Assembly: GCA_903821905.1 (NCBI GenBank)
Contig: CAIJMQ010000121.1
Location: 1-64,000 of the forward strand
Source: an uncultured bacterium
GTDB lineage: Bacteria; CAIJMQ01
Direction: 5' to 3'
Length of the DNA stretch: 64,000 bases
The notes under the pieces are model-generated. The model saw only the letters and a list, made by a program, of their open reading frames with translations, searched no databases and was not told where the DNA came from. This document shows positions 19,129-28,465 of this stretch, piece by piece. Both the position numbers and the translations under genes were made by a program. The first letter of the stretch is position 1. Each line of letters starts with the position of its first letter.

Positions 19129-19574
19129 CCGCCGTATTAATTTTAGTTTTGGACCAAATTTTAAAATTCCTTCTCTATAATAAAAATTTGATAAAGGAAG
19201 AATCCGCTATAATTAAGTGGTTGCTTTATATCGTTCCGGCATCTCATAACCCCGGCATAGCATTCGGTTTCTTTAGGAATCACGGTAATTTATTCATAAT
19301 TCCAGCATCCATAGCTGTTTTATTTATATTTTTCATATATTTGCAGACGAGTACACAAAAAACTCTTTTTAGATGGGGACTCCTGTTAATCTTAGCAGGG
19401 GCAATAAGCAATCTTATAGATAGAATTATTTACGGTTCTGTGATAGATTATCTACTGCTTAATAAATTCCCCTACTCTTTTAACATTGCTGATTCATCTA
19501 TACTGACAGGAGTGGGGCTGATAATAATAAAACTTATGAAAGATTCAAAAATACAAAAAGAAAAAAATATTTAA
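19101..19574 (+). CDS. lspA: Prolipoprotein signal peptidase (signal peptidase II)
   Basis: Inner-membrane aspartyl protease that removes signal peptides from lipidated prolipoproteins. Four membrane helices are visible. The catalytic pair is Asp107 (SNLIDR) and Asp131 (FNIADS), with LDQILKFLL at the first helix and HNPGIAFGF before the second. The family GGAxGN motif reads GAISN here. I choose the ATG at 19101, giving 157 residues; the frame is open further upstream to 19029 but that would only add hydrophilic residues read out of the dksA-like gene. The start therefore overlaps the upstream gene by 28 bases, probably with coupled translation. lgt follows after 6 bases, so both lipoprotein-processing genes stand together. 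Confidence 0.93.
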   Translation: MSRERGARITAVLILVLDQILKFLLYNKNLIKEESAIIKWLLYIVPASHNPGIAFGFFRNHGNLFIIPASIAVLFIFFIYLQTSTQKTLFRWGLLLILAGAISNLIDRIIYGSVIDYLLLNKFPYSFNIADSSILTGVGLIIIKLMKDSKIQKEKNI

Positions 19575-19580
19575 TCTAAA

Positions 19581-20369
19581 ATGCATCCTATACTTTTTAG
19601 AATCGGTTCATTGGAAGTTTATTCTTATGGTGTTTTATTAGTAATAGCTTTCTATATAAGTTTATATTTTTTAACCACAGAAGCAAAAAGGAAAAAAATA
19701 GACACGCAAACAATATTAGACATTGCGCTTGTAGCGATTATATCGGGAATCCTTGGAGGAAAACTCGCTTATATTATTTTAAACCTTCAGCTTTATATTC
19801 AAGAACCTTTTGATATAAATTTATGGCGTGGCGGTTTTATATTTAACGGTGGATTTTTTCTATCAATATTAACAGTCTTCATCTATGCAAAGAAGAAAAA
19901 ATTGCCTTTTTTATTCATTATAGATTTATTTATCCCTTACGCTGCTTTAGGAGAAGCAATAGGCAGGATTGGCTGCTTCCTGAACGGTTGTTGTTACGGT
20001 AAACCAACAAAACTGCCGTGGGGACAAGTATTTACCCTGGACTCGCCGGCCGGTTTTCGCTACGGAGCCTTGCCGTTACAACCCACACAATTATATTCTT
20101 CATTTTTTTTATTCATCCTTTTCTTGATACTCAAAGAAACAAGAGACCACCAGAAATTTACAGGACAGACATTCCTCTTGTATTTGATTTTTTATCCCAC
20201 CTTCAGATTCTTTCTGGATTTCTTGAGGGGCGATAGATTGGGGCCATTTTTCTACAACTTAACACTCTTTCAGATAATATGTATTGGAATAGTTATGATT
20301 GCTTTAGCGATTTTTACTTTCAAAAAGAGAAACAACCACTCAATACCCACCAACCTCACTAACCGATAG
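19581..20369 (+). CDS. lgt: Phosphatidylglycerol--prolipoprotein diacylglyceryl transferase
   Basis: Inner-membrane enzyme that attaches diacylglycerol to the lipobox cysteine, the step before LspA. It has 262 residues and about seven membrane helices. The signature reads GRIGCFLNGCCYGKPT, the cysteine-rich variant of GRxGNFxNxE that is common outside Proteobacteria. In the segment equivalent to E. coli HGGL (His103) this protein has FNGGFF, so Asn replaces His; other bacteria also vary here. The C-terminal QPTQLYSS and RGDR segments are present. It is the last gene of the plus-strand operon and converges on the minus-strand protease operon with only 3 bases between. Confidence 0.94.
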   Translation: MHPILFRIGSLEVYSYGVLLVIAFYISLYFLTTEAKRKKIDTQTILDIALVAIISGILGGKLAYIILNLQLYIQEPFDINLWRGGFIFNGGFFLSILTVFIYAKKKKLPFLFIIDLFIPYAALGEAIGRIGCFLNGCCYGKPTKLPWGQVFTLDSPAGFRYGALPLQPTQLYSSFFLFILFLILKETRDHQKFTGQTFLLYLIFYPTFRFFLDFLRGDRLGPFFYNLTLFQIICIGIVMIALAIFTFKKRNNHSIPTNLTNR

Positions 20370-20372
20370 TCA

Positions 20373-22880
20373 CTAATCCATTAAATCCACAATCTTAACT
20401 AAAGGTTTCAGAGACCATCTTACTACGGTCTTAAGACGAGGATGTTCTGATATAAAAGAAGCAATTCTTGGACCTACTTTGTAATATGTTCCAACAAATA
20501 TCTTTCCTAAAGAATTAGTCAAAAGATAATCATCTCTAAACTCAGATAACACCCTAACCTCTCTTGCCATAGGTGTTCCGTAACACGCCGTGGCTATGAA
20601 ACAACCTGACAGTGAACCGGCACCACCGCCGCCGCCGCCACCACCACCACTACCATCACCGCCACTGCCGTCTCCTGTATCGCCCTCTGCCATCGTAGTA
20701 ATCATACAAGGCGAAGAATAATCCGTATCAATACCGAAAGTATCTACAGCTGTTACCCAGTAATAATAAGTGGTCGCAGGAGTAAGAGTACTAATATCGT
20801 AAAAATAATTATTCGTTATAACCGCACCGTTAACTTTTTCTTTTATTCCTGTTAAGGAAGTGCTCCTGTAAACGTTATATCCTGCCAATACAGAACTTAC
20901 TACGGAATTCCACCTTAGGGACACATATGTTCGTCCTGCTGTGGCTGTAAGACCGGTAGGAACGCTAATAAGAGAGAACAGAGCTGTATCTTCTACGTCA
21001 GCTGGATTACCTGTTCCATCATCAGCATCATGATAAGTCACGGTTATGATATCATTATGATGAACCTGAAGTTTTCCATCTGCTGCAGCAGTCCCTACTT
21101 CCAAATTGATTGAACCTGTAAAAATACCGGTAGAATTACCTGTTTCGGTCAGGGTTTTAACTTCAGCAACAGCTTCTGTAGTAGATGTAAATTTCACAGT
21201 AGTAGTATCGGGACCACCTGTTGTATTCAAATCACCATCCAAAACAGTAACATTGACCACGCCACCAGCAGAGTAAGAATCTCTGTCAAGCCAGACTGAA
21301 CCAGCACCATTACGGGATAGTGAAACAGCCCATGATGGATTTGTTGTACTTGTATCTCCGGCATTCATTATAATTAACACTACATTGTCATAAGTATCGT
21401 AAGCTAAATCTACATATCCATCCTTGTGAGCGTCCAAAGAGAATGGATGGTCAGTACGTATTCCGGCTTTCTCGGTCACTAAGTTCACCGAGTAATCCGT
21501 GGTGTTATCAAGTCCATTAAAATAGACCCAGTAATTCGCAACTGCAGGGTCTAATGCAATGGTAACGTAATCCGTAGCCCATTTGTCCATCCACGCATCA
21601 TAGTTGACATTAGTGCTGTCTATTGTAAATGGAATTCCGTCTGTAACTGCATCATATTGATACTCAAGCCATACTCCATCAAAAGTTGTTCCTGTAAGTT
21701 TAGCTCTATAATCAGCTCCGTCAGTATACATATCCTCCAAAAAGAAATTAGCCTCCGTGAATACATTGAATTCGTCTATAATGCTGGAACCATACCCTCC
21801 TAACACAGTGTTTATTGCTGTAAGTCCATCGGTTGTCTGACATTGCTCCCAAATTTCTTTGATTATAGCATCTCCGCCTCCGCTGAAATCTTCTGATAAT
21901 CTCTTGGCAAAAATGAAGTTCCCGTATTCGTGTCCTCCATCAAATGTTTCTAAACCATAACTGTCGCTGAATTGAAACCAATACGGTAAGTAGTTATAGT
22001 TATCATTTACAGCCGGCCAAACAACATCTTCCATATAAGTAGATGTTGTTTCCATCCACCAGACTTCTTCGTTTGCATCATAACTAAATTGAACTGCATG
22101 GAAGAACTCGTGAGCTGCTGTGACCTTCGCTGCTCCATCAGCAGGAATAGGGTCATCATTTGGCGGCGCCCAACTATAACTCTTATTTACCGCAATATAA
22201 CTGTAGGAAGGGGTTGCAGGAGATTGCTCAGGGCACGTGTATCCATATAATCCAGTACCCAAGTCATAAATATAGACATCATATTTTCCATCCCCGCCAT
22301 TGTTGGATGCAGCCAAATCGCTTGGCGGCGCATTATATCCCAAATTGGTCACTTCCTCAGTATAAGCAGTTTCAAAATAGCTGGATATTTTTGTGGCATA
22401 GGCAAGTGTAACGGCATTTGCTCCTGAGGTGTTGTAGTGTACTATGAAATGTGCAGAAGGGAAAGTTGAAGGGAAAGTGTCAACAATGCTGCCCTCACAT
22501 ATTAAACCATCATCCGGCCTTAGAAGAATATTACATTGCAGAATATCCTGTGTTTCTTGACTTAATTTATTCCAGTTCTTTTTTATCTCCAAGATTGTCG
22601 GCGTGCCGCTTTTTCTAAACTTCGCATCCTCGGCAGATAACACATATTTCGTGCCGGATAACTTTTCCGGTTTAAACACCGCCCACGCCTTGTTTAATAT
22701 GTATTCGTCAATCGTTATTTTTTGGGCTTTATAATCCGCCTGAATTCTCTCTACGGCACCAACCTTATTCCGGCTTTTAAGTGTTTCCGCTCCGGTGGGG
22801 GCAACTACTGCAAACATTGAAAACAATACTGTTAAAACCAACGCTATGCTTAAAACTTTTTTCTTATTTATTCTTTCCAT
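20373..22880 (-). CDS. Secreted HExxH metalloprotease-like protein (MXAN_6640-like) with CFI-box C-terminus
   Basis: An 835-residue exported protein. Residues 1-31 are a signal peptide. The region to about 400 resembles the MXAN_6640-type putative metalloproteases: HEFFHAVQ gives zinc ligands His257 and His261 with Glu258, and WWMETTSTYMED supplies Glu277 as a possible further ligand. An Ig-like segment follows (YSAGGVVNVTVLDGDLN, about 535-640), then a fibronectin type III domain (about 650-735, ending TYYYWVTAVDTFG), a Gly-rich linker, and the CFI-box C-terminal domain starting CFIATACYGTP at residue 760. The CFI-box role is unknown to me; a sorting or anchoring role is an inference. It is the last gene of the four-gene exported-protein operon. 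Protease activity is predicted from motif only. Confidence 0.82.
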   Translation of the reverse strand: MERINKKKVLSIALVLTVLFSMFAVVAPTGAETLKSRNKVGAVERIQADYKAQKITIDEYILNKAWAVFKPEKLSGTKYVLSAEDAKFRKSGTPTILEIKKNWNKLSQETQDILQCNILLRPDDGLICEGSIVDTFPSTFPSAHFIVHYNTSGANAVTLAYATKISSYFETAYTEEVTNLGYNAPPSDLAASNNGGDGKYDVYIYDLGTGLYGYTCPEQSPATPSYSYIAVNKSYSWAPPNDDPIPADGAAKVTAAHEFFHAVQFSYDANEEVWWMETTSTYMEDVVWPAVNDNYNYLPYWFQFSDSYGLETFDGGHEYGNFIFAKRLSEDFSGGGDAIIKEIWEQCQTTDGLTAINTVLGGYGSSIIDEFNVFTEANFFLEDMYTDGADYRAKLTGTTFDGVWLEYQYDAVTDGIPFTIDSTNVNYDAWMDKWATDYVTIALDPAVANYWVYFNGLDNTTDYSVNLVTEKAGIRTDHPFSLDAHKDGYVDLAYDTYDNVVLIIMNAGDTSTTNPSWAVSLSRNGAGSVWLDRDSYSAGGVVNVTVLDGDLNTTGGPDTTTVKFTSTTEAVAEVKTLTETGNSTGIFTGSINLEVGTAAADGKLQVHHNDIITVTYHDADDGTGNPADVEDTALFSLISVPTGLTATAGRTYVSLRWNSVVSSVLAGYNVYRSTSLTGIKEKVNGAVITNNYFYDISTLTPATTYYYWVTAVDTFGIDTDYSSPCMITTMAEGDTGDGSGGDGSGGGGGGGGGAGSLSGCFIATACYGTPMAREVRVLSEFRDDYLLTNSLGKIFVGTYYKVGPRIASFISEHPRLKTVVRWSLKPLVKIVDLMD
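20440..20603 (-). repeat. CFI-box-encoding DNA, copy A
   Basis: This 164-base stretch aligns without gaps to 23777-23940 with about 15 mismatches by hand count, including a 38-base identical run around the CFIATACYGTP codons. The rest of the two host genes is unrelated. Confidence 0.9.
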
Positions 22881-22885
22881 AATTT

Positions 22886-23653
22886 TTACCTCGGTCCGGC
22901 AGGAACAACCTGCTCATATTTTGTTCTATTAATTAAATTTGGACTTACCTCTCCTTTATTTTCTACCTTTACGGAATAATGCGAGATGATAATATCTTGC
23001 GGTGAAGGAATCCTGGGATATGAATTTACCCGTGTTGCCGTATAACAATCCAATAAATAATAAGAATTCTCTTTTTTTATTTCCAGACGGGTAAAATCCT
23101 CCGGTTTAATATTATATTTCTCTTTTGCCTCATCTGTCCATAATCCCAAATGTCTTTTTGTAAATATCTCCTCATCCTGTGCAGAAGAAGATAACCCATA
23201 TAATTTCAGATATATTTCAAATAAATTAATAACGTCTCTGTCTTTCTCCGGGCTGATGTTTTTCCCGTAATTTTCCAAAAATTTATTGAAATCTTCGGGA
23301 GATAAAAAATAAATCTTTTCGGAAGTGATTAAAATACAAAAATCGGGATTTATTCTAACAAGCCAATGTTCAACAGGAATAGACGGATATTTATAACGGT
23401 ATCCTATTTGATATTTCTTGTTCCAATCTTCCCCATATTTTTTATTTAAAGCAAATTTTGCGGTTTCAGCAGAGTCATTAATATTATAAGGATTGGACAA
23501 AGAATCGAAATTACTTGTTGTGACAGACCCCTTTACATCCGGGACTGCACTGCTTTTGCTTGAACATCCCGCCAAACAACCTACTCCCATGAATATTATT
23601 ATCCCTATGATGCAATTTTTAATAGCACAGTTTAATATCTTCCTTTGAAGCAT
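22886..23653 (-). CDS. Predicted lipoprotein of unknown function
   Basis: A 255-residue protein I do not recognise. The N-terminus has a charged start, a hydrophobic stretch and a lipobox LAGC near residue 29, so it should be processed by the Lgt and LspA encoded nearby. The mature part has no membrane helix and no motif I can name; it is mixed alpha/beta-looking with many Tyr, Lys and Glu residues (KYGEDWNKKYQIGYRYKYP). It sits between the C25-like gene and the HExxH protease gene, 5 bases from the latter, so a role connected with these proteins (chaperone, inhibitor or anchor) is a reasonable guess only. Confidence 0.75.
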   Translation of the reverse strand: MLQRKILNCAIKNCIIGIIIFMGVGCLAGCSSKSSAVPDVKGSVTTSNFDSLSNPYNINDSAETAKFALNKKYGEDWNKKYQIGYRYKYPSIPVEHWLVRINPDFCILITSEKIYFLSPEDFNKFLENYGKNISPEKDRDVINLFEIYLKLYGLSSSAQDEEIFTKRHLGLWTDEAKEKYNIKPEDFTRLEIKKENSYYLLDCYTATRVNSYPRIPSPQDIIISHYSVKVENKGEVSPNLINRTKYEQVVPAGPR

Positions 23654-23688
23654 TTTTAACTTTACCGGAAAAAAGGGGTGGTTCTATT

Positions 23689-26600
23689 TTAGTCATTCTT
23701 TTCTCGGGAAACCACCAACTTTTCCGAAAAATACACTATCGGTTTCAACCCTGCTCTTACAAATTCTTTAAGTAAAGGATGTTCTGATATAAAAGAAGCA
23801 ATTCTTGGACTTACTTTGTAATATGTTCCGACAAATATTTTCCCCAACGAATTAGTTATCAAATACTCATCTCTAAACTCGGATAACACTCTAACCTCTT
23901 TCGCCATAGGTGTTCCGTAACACGCCGTGGCTATGAAACAGCCGGATAGCTTGCCAACTCTACCGCCGCCGCCACCATTGGTGCCGGTGTCAGTGCCATC
24001 TCCGCCGCCATCGCTAGTTCCACCTCCGCCTTCATCTTCCCCTGCCCCGGTATATGCCGGGGTTCCAAGCCAGGCAAGAATCGCAGTCATAACTCCGCTT
24101 CTGATGTGCTGATCGGAAATTGCTTCAAAACCCCAAGGTAAAAACACACTGGCACCCCGTCCCTGATAATAAGCTGTTCCTGCGGTTCCGAAGAAAGGCG
24201 TATCTCCTATACTACCTTCTATAGTATCAGGTCTTCCTCCGCCGGAAAAATCGTATTCAAATATCTTTCTTACAATAGGAGTATCGGTTTCCGGTTCAGC
24301 ATCAACAAATAAAAATTGGTTCTGGGCACCGTAAGGTCCTGCAATATCAATACCGTAATTATCGTCTATTACAGGATTTCCAGAAATACTCTTTAGTTGT
24401 GTTAAATTTCCATATCCTAATGAAGAATAAACGTCGCTAATATGCATATAGCCGGTTAGAAACGTATTCAGTATCGAACTGGTATCATTCTTTCTTTCAC
24501 ACCAATATGCATTTTCTGATCTACCTGCACAACCCAAATCCAAGAGGATACCTTGACCAGATAAGAACAGCCGACCTGCATGATTATCCAGATAATCTTC
24601 TAAAAGAGCTTGTTCCGGTCCAGTAAGCGTCTCTGTCATCCATATCGGGGTATCAGGAATATCATCATCATAAAAATAGGGACGCCAGTATCCGTTATAA
24701 TCACCGGTCAGCCATATAACTTTATCATAATTATCCAGAAGGCCATTGTAGATTTCACCGTTCATTAAAGCATCGCCAGCATCTGTACCACCCCAAGCAT
24801 CATCTTTTCCGGGATAGTGTGTCAGAGTATCATCAAAATCTACGTGCCAAATATCATAGGATTGCCCCAAATCATCAAGCGTCTTCAGATACCAGTCCTC
24901 ATAACCATAAACAATATTACTTGGTACCGCAGAAGTAATATCAATCATAGCATTAAAATAATATGAAATAAGAGGATAACCGAAATCATCATCTACAACT
25001 AAAATACCGGTATTAGTAGGAGTAAATTCATTCACTTCCTGAACATAAATCCAGCTTTCTTTTTCCCACCAGGTGCCCCAGTTAGAGGCAAGATTATCAT
25101 ATCCCGGCTGTTCGACCTTTACAAAATAATATCCGGGGACAGTATTTAAAGTAGAGAAAGTATAATCTGCAGGTGAAGCAGGTGCAGGAAAATCTATTCC
25201 TATATCTCTTCTTATATCCATCCTCGTTATTTTTACCGGCGGAATTGAAGAGCCTACCGGTCTTCCAGGTGTTGTTATACCTACAGTAGTGACTGCAGAG
25301 CCGCCGGTCGGTATTTCATCTACTCCTATATCGTGTGATTCGTATTGAGGCAACTTAGTCCTTAAATTACTAAGAGCTAAACTTGGCGCTGAAGTCTGTG
25401 TTTCTATCGGTGTAAGTTGAGGATATGGAATCGGCAAAGCAGGGTCTCCGAATAATGTATATTCCCAAACTGTTTTCTGGCTTATGAAATGAGTCATATC
25501 GTTATTTTCTATAAAAGAATTAATAGGGCCTTGTGCTAATCCCCCAGGCACAGTCGGGGAACCGTAAACCAAATCGCCTATGTATTTGGGGGCATTATTG
25601 AAACTTCTCATCGTATAGCTCAACAACTCATCCATATCAAAAAGTCTATCCTGATATAACACACCGTTATCGAAGAAAGGAATAATTCCTTGCCAGGCGG
25701 AACTAGTTAAACCGATATATGCTATACCTCCGCCTGTGGGAGATTCAACCACCGCTTCTCCAAAGGAAGGAGTGTTTCTGTCAAATCCTCCACTGCCACT
25801 GTTTCCATGACTGTACATACCTGCATTAGAAACCACAATCGGTATCTTGGAATCTGATGAAGTGTAGCCCAAAACATCGTCTCTATCTATGCGGCTGCCA
25901 TCAAAGATTAAAGTAGTATCAGTTCCGTATCCCAATTCAAAAAGAAGACCGCAATCGGTATCATTAAGATAAGGAGCCACTGAAATGTCATTAAAATCAT
26001 TACCCGCTACACCATCATTCCAATTTGTATGTCTAAGTTTCGTAATGTTGTTACCTTCAAAAAAACCTTGATTGGTAATATCAGCAAGGACAAACTCATC
26101 CCAGAAAGCAAATACGCTCGGGTGAGAATCCCCTCCTGCAGTTACAACTTTTCTGAACCAATTAGACCATGCATTAGGAACCGCAACAGCGGTAAGGTAA
26201 TTGTTACATTTAGTAAATATAGCTTGTGCCTCGACTAAACCGTTATCGTGTATCTCGTATCCGTCACCAGGTATAGGATGTGTAGTATCCGAAAGATCTT
26301 CGGCTTCCAAACCAACAGCAGACGGATCACCCAAAACCAGAAGACAGGTATCCGTATTATCTAAAATTTGGTAAGTAGCACCAATAGGAGCTGCAGTACC
26401 AGTGCCACCAGCAGTCGCAGGGGGATTGCCATCAGAAACTATCCACAATTCATCACCTACCCATCCACTAGCAACCCATGTTTTAGTACTATCACATACA
26501 TCACACTCATCGAAATTATAAGGGTTAAGACCTGTATCAGGTATAGCAGTAATCTCCGTAACGGTTCCGCTATCTTCAACAGGGAGAAGGTCATGAACGG

Positions 26601-27369
26601 GTATTCTCCCGACTCTCAAGTTCGGTACCCAGTCTATTCCACCACCAGTACTACCACCATAATCAGGCGACGCATAGAAAAAATCGGTGGGAAACCAAGT
26701 GCCATCGCCGAAAGGATATCCGGGATACGCGCTAAAATTCATCCATACATACCAGCTTTCCGGGACACCGTTGAAAGTCATAGCTCCACCGCTACCGGCA
26801 CCGGTTTCACCCAAGAGAAGCAGATATAGAAATTTGGGATGATTAATGCCGCCGTTATTAAAATCCCAGCTGTTCAGGGGTATAAAAGCACCTGTAGCAT
26901 CCTGAAGTATATTAAAAGCATATACATAATCGTCTATGCCGTTTGTTTGAGTTCCATCGGGTAAACCTTCCGTTTTTAGTTGAAGCAACCCTCTTAATAA
27001 TTTAACAATACAGAGATTGGGAAGGGGAGTCATTCCGGGAGGAGGATAATCGAACCCTGTAGGAATTAATGTAGGAGTAGCGGGAACAGGCGGTGGGTCT
27101 GCAGGAGAAGGTTCGAGTACACCCGAAGGCAAGTTATCGTAAGCGGCAACTATATTCTCTACTGTAACATAAGCTCCGTACATTGGTTTTGCTTGACCTA
27201 CGTCTCCAGCATTTTGATGCATTGTAAGAAAACTTTGGGCTACTGTTTCAAATTTTGCGGACGTTATAATCAAAAGTTCATAGTCATAGGCTTTAACGAT
27301 AGTAGAAAAAGAAAATAGAATAAGTAAACCCAAAGAAAATTTTATTAACAAAAATCTATTTTTCGTCAT
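23689..27369 (-). CDS. Gingipain-like (peptidase C25) protein lacking catalytic residues, with CFI-box C-terminus
   Basis: A 1226-residue exported protein with its own signal peptide (1-27, ending VKAYDYELL). The C25 fold is seen from YELLIITSAKF through LLLLGE and VPNLRVGRIP to SFGEAVVESPTGGGIAYIG. In active C25 enzymes the catalytic His lies in a GHG motif and the Cys shortly after the lPvvv strand. Here the matching positions read GYG (Tyr481) and VVSNAGM (around residue 517), with neither His nor Cys, so it looks like a pseudoenzyme. A large C-terminal alpha/beta domain follows (ILVVDDDFG to VIWLTGDYNG and GRLFLSGQG, about 785-1110), then a Gly-rich linker and the CFI-box domain from residue 1144. 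The start overlaps the propeptide-like gene by ATGA. Confidence 0.85.
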   Translation of the reverse strand: MTKNRFLLIKFSLGLLILFSFSTIVKAYDYELLIITSAKFETVAQSFLTMHQNAGDVGQAKPMYGAYVTVENIVAAYDNLPSGVLEPSPADPPPVPATPTLIPTGFDYPPPGMTPLPNLCIVKLLRGLLQLKTEGLPDGTQTNGIDDYVYAFNILQDATGAFIPLNSWDFNNGGINHPKFLYLLLLGETGAGSGGAMTFNGVPESWYVWMNFSAYPGYPFGDGTWFPTDFFYASPDYGGSTGGGIDWVPNLRVGRIPVHDLLPVEDSGTVTEITAIPDTGLNPYNFDECDVCDSTKTWVASGWVGDELWIVSDGNPPATAGGTGTAAPIGATYQILDNTDTCLLVLGDPSAVGLEAEDLSDTTHPIPGDGYEIHDNGLVEAQAIFTKCNNYLTAVAVPNAWSNWFRKVVTAGGDSHPSVFAFWDEFVLADITNQGFFEGNNITKLRHTNWNDGVAGNDFNDISVAPYLNDTDCGLLFELGYGTDTTLIFDGSRIDRDDVLGYTSSDSKIPIVVSNAGMYSHGNSGSGGFDRNTPSFGEAVVESPTGGGIAYIGLTSSAWQGIIPFFDNGVLYQDRLFDMDELLSYTMRSFNNAPKYIGDLVYGSPTVPGGLAQGPINSFIENNDMTHFISQKTVWEYTLFGDPALPIPYPQLTPIETQTSAPSLALSNLRTKLPQYESHDIGVDEIPTGGSAVTTVGITTPGRPVGSSIPPVKITRMDIRRDIGIDFPAPASPADYTFSTLNTVPGYYFVKVEQPGYDNLASNWGTWWEKESWIYVQEVNEFTPTNTGILVVDDDFGYPLISYYFNAMIDITSAVPSNIVYGYEDWYLKTLDDLGQSYDIWHVDFDDTLTHYPGKDDAWGGTDAGDALMNGEIYNGLLDNYDKVIWLTGDYNGYWRPYFYDDDIPDTPIWMTETLTGPEQALLEDYLDNHAGRLFLSGQGILLDLGCAGRSENAYWCERKNDTSSILNTFLTGYMHISDVYSSLGYGNLTQLKSISGNPVIDDNYGIDIAGPYGAQNQFLFVDAEPETDTPIVRKIFEYDFSGGGRPDTIEGSIGDTPFFGTAGTAYYQGRGASVFLPWGFEAISDQHIRSGVMTAILAWLGTPAYTGAGEDEGGGGTSDGGGDGTDTGTNGGGGGRVGKLSGCFIATACYGTPMAKEVRVLSEFRDEYLITNSLGKIFVGTYYKVSPRIASFISEHPLLKEFVRAGLKPIVYFSEKLVVSREKND
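23777..23940 (-). repeat. CFI-box-encoding DNA, copy B
   Basis: Second copy of the repeat at 20440-20603. It encodes the end of the C25-like protein. Near 91 percent identity by hand count, far above what the flanking Gly/Ser-rich linkers show. Confidence 0.9.
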
Positions 27370-28112
27370 TTTTTATTCTCTCCACGACTCTTGGTGGATT
27401 GATAGTTGACTGTTATTTCCGCATCGGTAATAAGTATTGCGCGGTTTGAATTAGGGATATACTGCATAGGGAAAAATTTGATGAATACATATCGGTTATT
27501 GTTATCTTGTCCAGTAGAATAGGAAACTAAATTGCCAGGGAAGAAAGATTCTGAGTCACATGTCTTGCATTTGTTATAACTCTTATTTTCGTTTTTCCCG
27601 GTTGTGGTTTGTTTTCCGCCAGAAGTTTTAATTTGTTTTTCAGTATCGGCAGTTTGTTTTACTTTCTGCGTTTGTGTAACAGGCATAGGATTAGCAACAA
27701 TATTCAATTTGTTCAAAATAGGTCTGTAAGAAACGCTGCTGACGCTTACTCCCGAAACTTCGCTGTTTATAGGTAAAGTGACTACGAATGACTTGAAAGG
27801 AAGCATTGGCTCGCCCGGATTGCCGTAAGGTTTTAAACCTTCTACCCTCACATAATCTTTGCCTTTTACATTATTAAGTGAAGTTTGAGCTGTATCCAAG
27901 CTGAAATGCAGTATTTCTGTTTGTCCTCCTATACTGCGGACACTGCCTTCTGCGGATTTGGAAGTTAAAACGCCCGTGCCCTCCATACTGGATATTACAG
28001 GGCCAAAAAATAGTGTTTTTGGGGGATTATTTTCAGCAAGAATGTAAGAACCGGCAGAAAGGAAAAGGAGAATTACCGTACAACCCAATAAGAACAATTT
28101 TTTATTTTTCAC
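27366..28112 (-). CDS. Stand-alone gingipain (C25) propeptide-like protein
   Basis: A 248-residue exported protein with signal peptide (about 1-26). The PYGNPGEPMLPFKSFVVTLP segment and the closing YIPNSNRAILITDAEITVNY match the layout of the C25 propeptide domain, which in gingipains lies N-terminal to the protease in one chain. Here it is a separate gene. A Lys/Gln/Thr-rich linker separates the two halves and contains CKTCDSE. The start is GTG at 28112, preceded by AAAAGGAT. The stop overlaps the C25-like start (27366-27369), and that protein has its own signal peptide, so this is a real split and not a frameshift. It may fold against or stabilise the C25-like partner. Confidence 0.75.
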   Translation of the reverse strand: MKNKKLFLLGCTVILLFLSAGSYILAENNPPKTLFFGPVISSMEGTGVLTSKSAEGSVRSIGGQTEILHFSLDTAQTSLNNVKGKDYVRVEGLKPYGNPGEPMLPFKSFVVTLPINSEVSGVSVSSVSYRPILNKLNIVANPMPVTQTQKVKQTADTEKQIKTSGGKQTTTGKNENKSYNKCKTCDSESFFPGNLVSYSTGQDNNNRYVFIKFFPMQYIPNSNRAILITDAEITVNYQSTKSRGENKK

Positions 28113-28465
28113 TATTCTATATCCTTTTTGGTAAAGCCGTTAATGAATTTTAACTATTTTTAAATTTACAAGACTGAAGATTTTAGAACTAAAAGTCCAT
28201 TTTGTCAACAATTTTCTTCAGTTCTACTGTATCTTATGTGCAACTTGCGTGCCATTTAATGTCAACTTCAACTTAATGAACTTAAAAAATGTTCATATAT
28301 AGTTACCTTAACCGAATTTTTTGTACTTACCACTTTTCTTTATGAGTTTTTGAATGTGTGAATATTATCTCACAATTGCGAGCTATTGGTTACACTCTAA
28401 CCCTTCACACTCTGCGAGGTCAGATGACAGAAATCAGAAACCAGATTTTTTATCTGTTCTCTGTC
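28113..28465. other. 353-base intergenic region
   Basis: The only gap above 300 bases. Its left end holds the promoter of the protease-like operon. The right end, just after the gspM-like stop, holds an AT-rich hairpin (CAGAT and ATCTG around TTTTT, near 28443-28457) flanked by imperfect GACAGA/CTCTGTC repeats; it could end the long gsp transcript but has no typical GC stem. No coding frame or RNA gene is recognised between. Confidence 0.6.
28180..28208 (-). promoter_or_regulatory. sigma70-type promoter of the exported-protease operon
   Basis: Minus-strand TTGACA (28208-28203), 17-base spacer, TAAAAT (28185-28180). This is the best -35 in the window. The predicted start near 28173 leaves a leader of about 60 bases before the GTG at 28112. 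Confidence 0.6.

Noticed and set aside
27366-27369. Frameshift splitting one C25 protease gene
   Set aside because: The downstream gene has its own start and signal peptide, so two exported proteins are intended.
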